Shown in pieces: positions 50,699 through 51,874 of a stretch of DNA of 51,874 nt. Origin of the DNA: an uncultured Sutterella sp. (lineage in GTDB: Bacteria > Pseudomonadota > Gammaproteobacteria > Burkholderiales > Burkholderiaceae_F). The position numbers and the translations under genes are program-made. The first letter of the stretch is position 1, and every line of letters starts with the position of its first letter. The stretch is from contig CAJJRX010000010.1 in the NCBI GenBank assembly GCA_905194315.1, positions 1 through 51,874 on the forward strand, written 5' to 3'. The notes beneath the pieces are model-generated. The model was not told the origin of the DNA. It was given only the letters and a program-made list of their open reading frames with translations, and searched no databases.

Positions 50699-50725
50699 AG
50701 GAGAGCCTTATAGGGAGGGTGCGTT

Positions 50726-51022
50726 CTAGGAGACGGTGAAAACCGCATCAATGATGCCCGGCGCAAGAACGAGCGCAAGCGCCGCACTGATGCAGACGAT
50801 GGCGCCGACGATCGAGCCGCGGATGGCTCCCATACCGAGCCCGACAAGCAGGAAAATAATCGAGATGGATTTGCCAAGCCCGCCGGTGGCCCAGCCGCGC
50901 AGGATGTTGTAGAGACTGTCGAACTCCGTGCCGGCGGCCATGGCCGGTGTGGTCATAAGGAAAACCGTGACCGCTGCGGCCCAGCGGGTGAGAAGCGGCA
51001 CGGATGGTGTCTGGTGAGTCAT
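50726..51022 (-). CDS. traA: TraA-like F-type pilin precursor
   Basis: 98 residues. A signal sequence (about 1-30, ending AMA-AG) precedes a small mature protein of about 69 residues with two hydrophobic helices (about 49-66 and 68-92) and a short basic turn between them, the F-pilin layout. First gene of the operon, as traA is in F. No traX or other pilin-modifying gene lies nearby. AGGA stands 9-10 nt ahead of the ATG. Identification rests on size, topology and position rather than sequence identity. Confidence 0.8.
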   Translation of the reverse strand: MTHQTPSVPLLTRWAAAVTVFLMTTPAMAAGTEFDSLYNILRGWATGGLGKSISIIFLLVGLGMGAIRGSIVGAIVCISAALALVLAPGIIDAVFTVS

Positions 51023-51874
51023 GGGAGGTAATCCTGATAAAAGTCACCGCAGACCGGATGGGAGCGGGCGGTGCCCGGAGGCAGAGCGCGGCACGCCGGC
51101 GGCACTGAAGCTCATCAAGATGCGGCCGGAAGCGTCGTGCTGACACCGGAGCGATACCGCTCCATACGGACTGCGGGTGAGGAAAAAAACATACCAACAG
51201 GAGCCCTTTCAGGCGGGGACGCTCGGGCGAAGACCGCAGACCGGAGAAGGTGCCTGTTTCGGATAGTCATCATAGAGCGGGAGTCAGAGGCCGGCGCCGG
51301 GGGCCGAAAATGACGAATTGCACACATGTCTGCAAAAAGGGGGTGAAAACGGGGGAACCGGCAGGACTGTGCGGACCCGGTGACAAAAAGGCAAAAACGA
51401 CCTTCCGGGAGCGTCCGGGAGCGCTGAGCGAAGCGGGTAAAAGGAGGCGAAACCGGACGGGGAAGCAGAAGGGGGAGGGAGTGCAGAGCGCAAGAAAAAA
51501 ACGCAAAGCGGGCAGGGTGGTGAGCAACCCGGAAAAGACGGCCAGCAAGCGCCGCGGGCGCCGCTGTCAGCATGGTGCAGAGGGGAGCCCGAAAATGAGG
51601 GAAATATCCGCGGAAAAAACGGTGATGAGCGACCCGATAAGGCAGCCTCAGAAAGAGGGATAAACCGTCAGGCGGAAATAAGAAAATCAGGAAAAGACAG
51701 AAAAGATAAACCCTGAAAAAGCGGAAAAAAGAAAGTACGAAACAGAGGAGAAGAAAAAAATAAAAATCCCTTTATAAACTGATTAAAAGTGAATTTGATG
51801 CCAGCAGCGGATAAAAAAGGGAGTCTTCATGCATGTTTGTGGTAACAGCTGAGAAGATACTGCCTTCTTAAACG
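51023..51874. other. Purine-rich upstream region of the tra operon
   Basis: 852 bp with no convincing gene. From about 51170 to 51780 the plus strand is strongly biased to A and G, so a transcript of the tra operon would have a pyrimidine-rich leader of several hundred nt. A small hairpin (GGAGCG-ATAC-CGCTCC, 51148-51163) lies in the proximal part, and a minus-strand TATAAA (51771-51776) lies in the AT-rich distal end and may be the -10 of the tra promoter. An oriT cannot be recognised by eye. Confidence 0.45.

Larger units (their letters stand above)
24907..51022 (-). mobile_element. F-type conjugative type IV secretion (tra) operon
   Basis: Eighteen co-directional genes with overlaps or short gaps, from traA to traG. 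Recognised parts cover pilin (A), inner-membrane assembly (L, E, G), outer-membrane core (K, B, V), ATPase (C), and pilus assembly or mating-pair stabilisation (U, W, TrbC, N, F, H). Relaxase, coupling protein, trbI, transglycosylase, integrase and replication genes are outside the window, so it cannot be called a plasmid or an integrative element. Confidence 0.9.

Noticed and set aside
51250..51663. Basic 137-codon plus-strand frame upstream of traA
   Set aside because: The Lys/Arg/Gly content follows from the purine bias of the strand; no ribosome-binding site or domain pattern.

Overview
The window looks like a chromosomal or large-element segment from a GC-rich gut betaproteobacterium, most likely a member of the Sutterellaceae (Burkholderiales; Sutterella/Parasutterella-like). 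This is inferred from the coding style and gene content: several secreted FAD-dependent fumarate-reductase-like flavoproteins, two BrnQ carriers, a BASS carrier, an AEC carrier and a large autotransporter. No rRNA or other marker gene fixes the taxon.

Left part (1-20.8 kb), metabolism, transport and surface: an autotransporter adhesin gene interrupted by one in-frame amber codon; two adjacent periplasmic flavin reductases (one FMN+FAD, one FAD only); a small cluster of SnoaL-like protein, MarR regulator and cupin protein whose three upstream regions share one palindrome; an AEC carrier; a BASS carrier with a structured leader; a BrnQ carrier; a DUF805 membrane protein; a second, convergent BrnQ ending in a terminator that mimics a tRNA T-arm; a third flavin reductase; a class II Fic protein with a four-unit, 41-bp palindromic array directly behind it; and a ureohydrolase.

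Middle (20.8-24.9 kb), accessory border: a divergent AbrB-like / DUF1902-like pair around a 12-bp palindrome, a two-gene operon of an unrecognised 461-residue protein and a GIY-YIG nuclease-domain protein, and an AT-rich stretch carrying a small membrane protein.

Right part (24.9-51.0 kb), one long minus-strand operon for an F-type conjugative type IV secretion system. In transcription order: traA-like pilin, traL, traE, traK, traB, traV, traC, three unrecognised genes (803, 291 and 529 aa), traU, traW-like, trbC-like, an unrecognised Cys-rich membrane protein, traN, traF, traH, traG. Many genes overlap by ATGA, TGATG or GTGA, so translation is probably coupled. Relaxase, coupling protein, trbI and integrase are not in the window. 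The 0.85 kb upstream of traA has no convincing gene and is strikingly purine-rich on the plus strand; it probably holds the tra promoter and a long leader.

The least explained items are the four unrecognised tra-operon genes (one with a histone-H1-like Lys/Ala tail), the palindromic array behind fic, and the GIY-YIG operon at the tra border.
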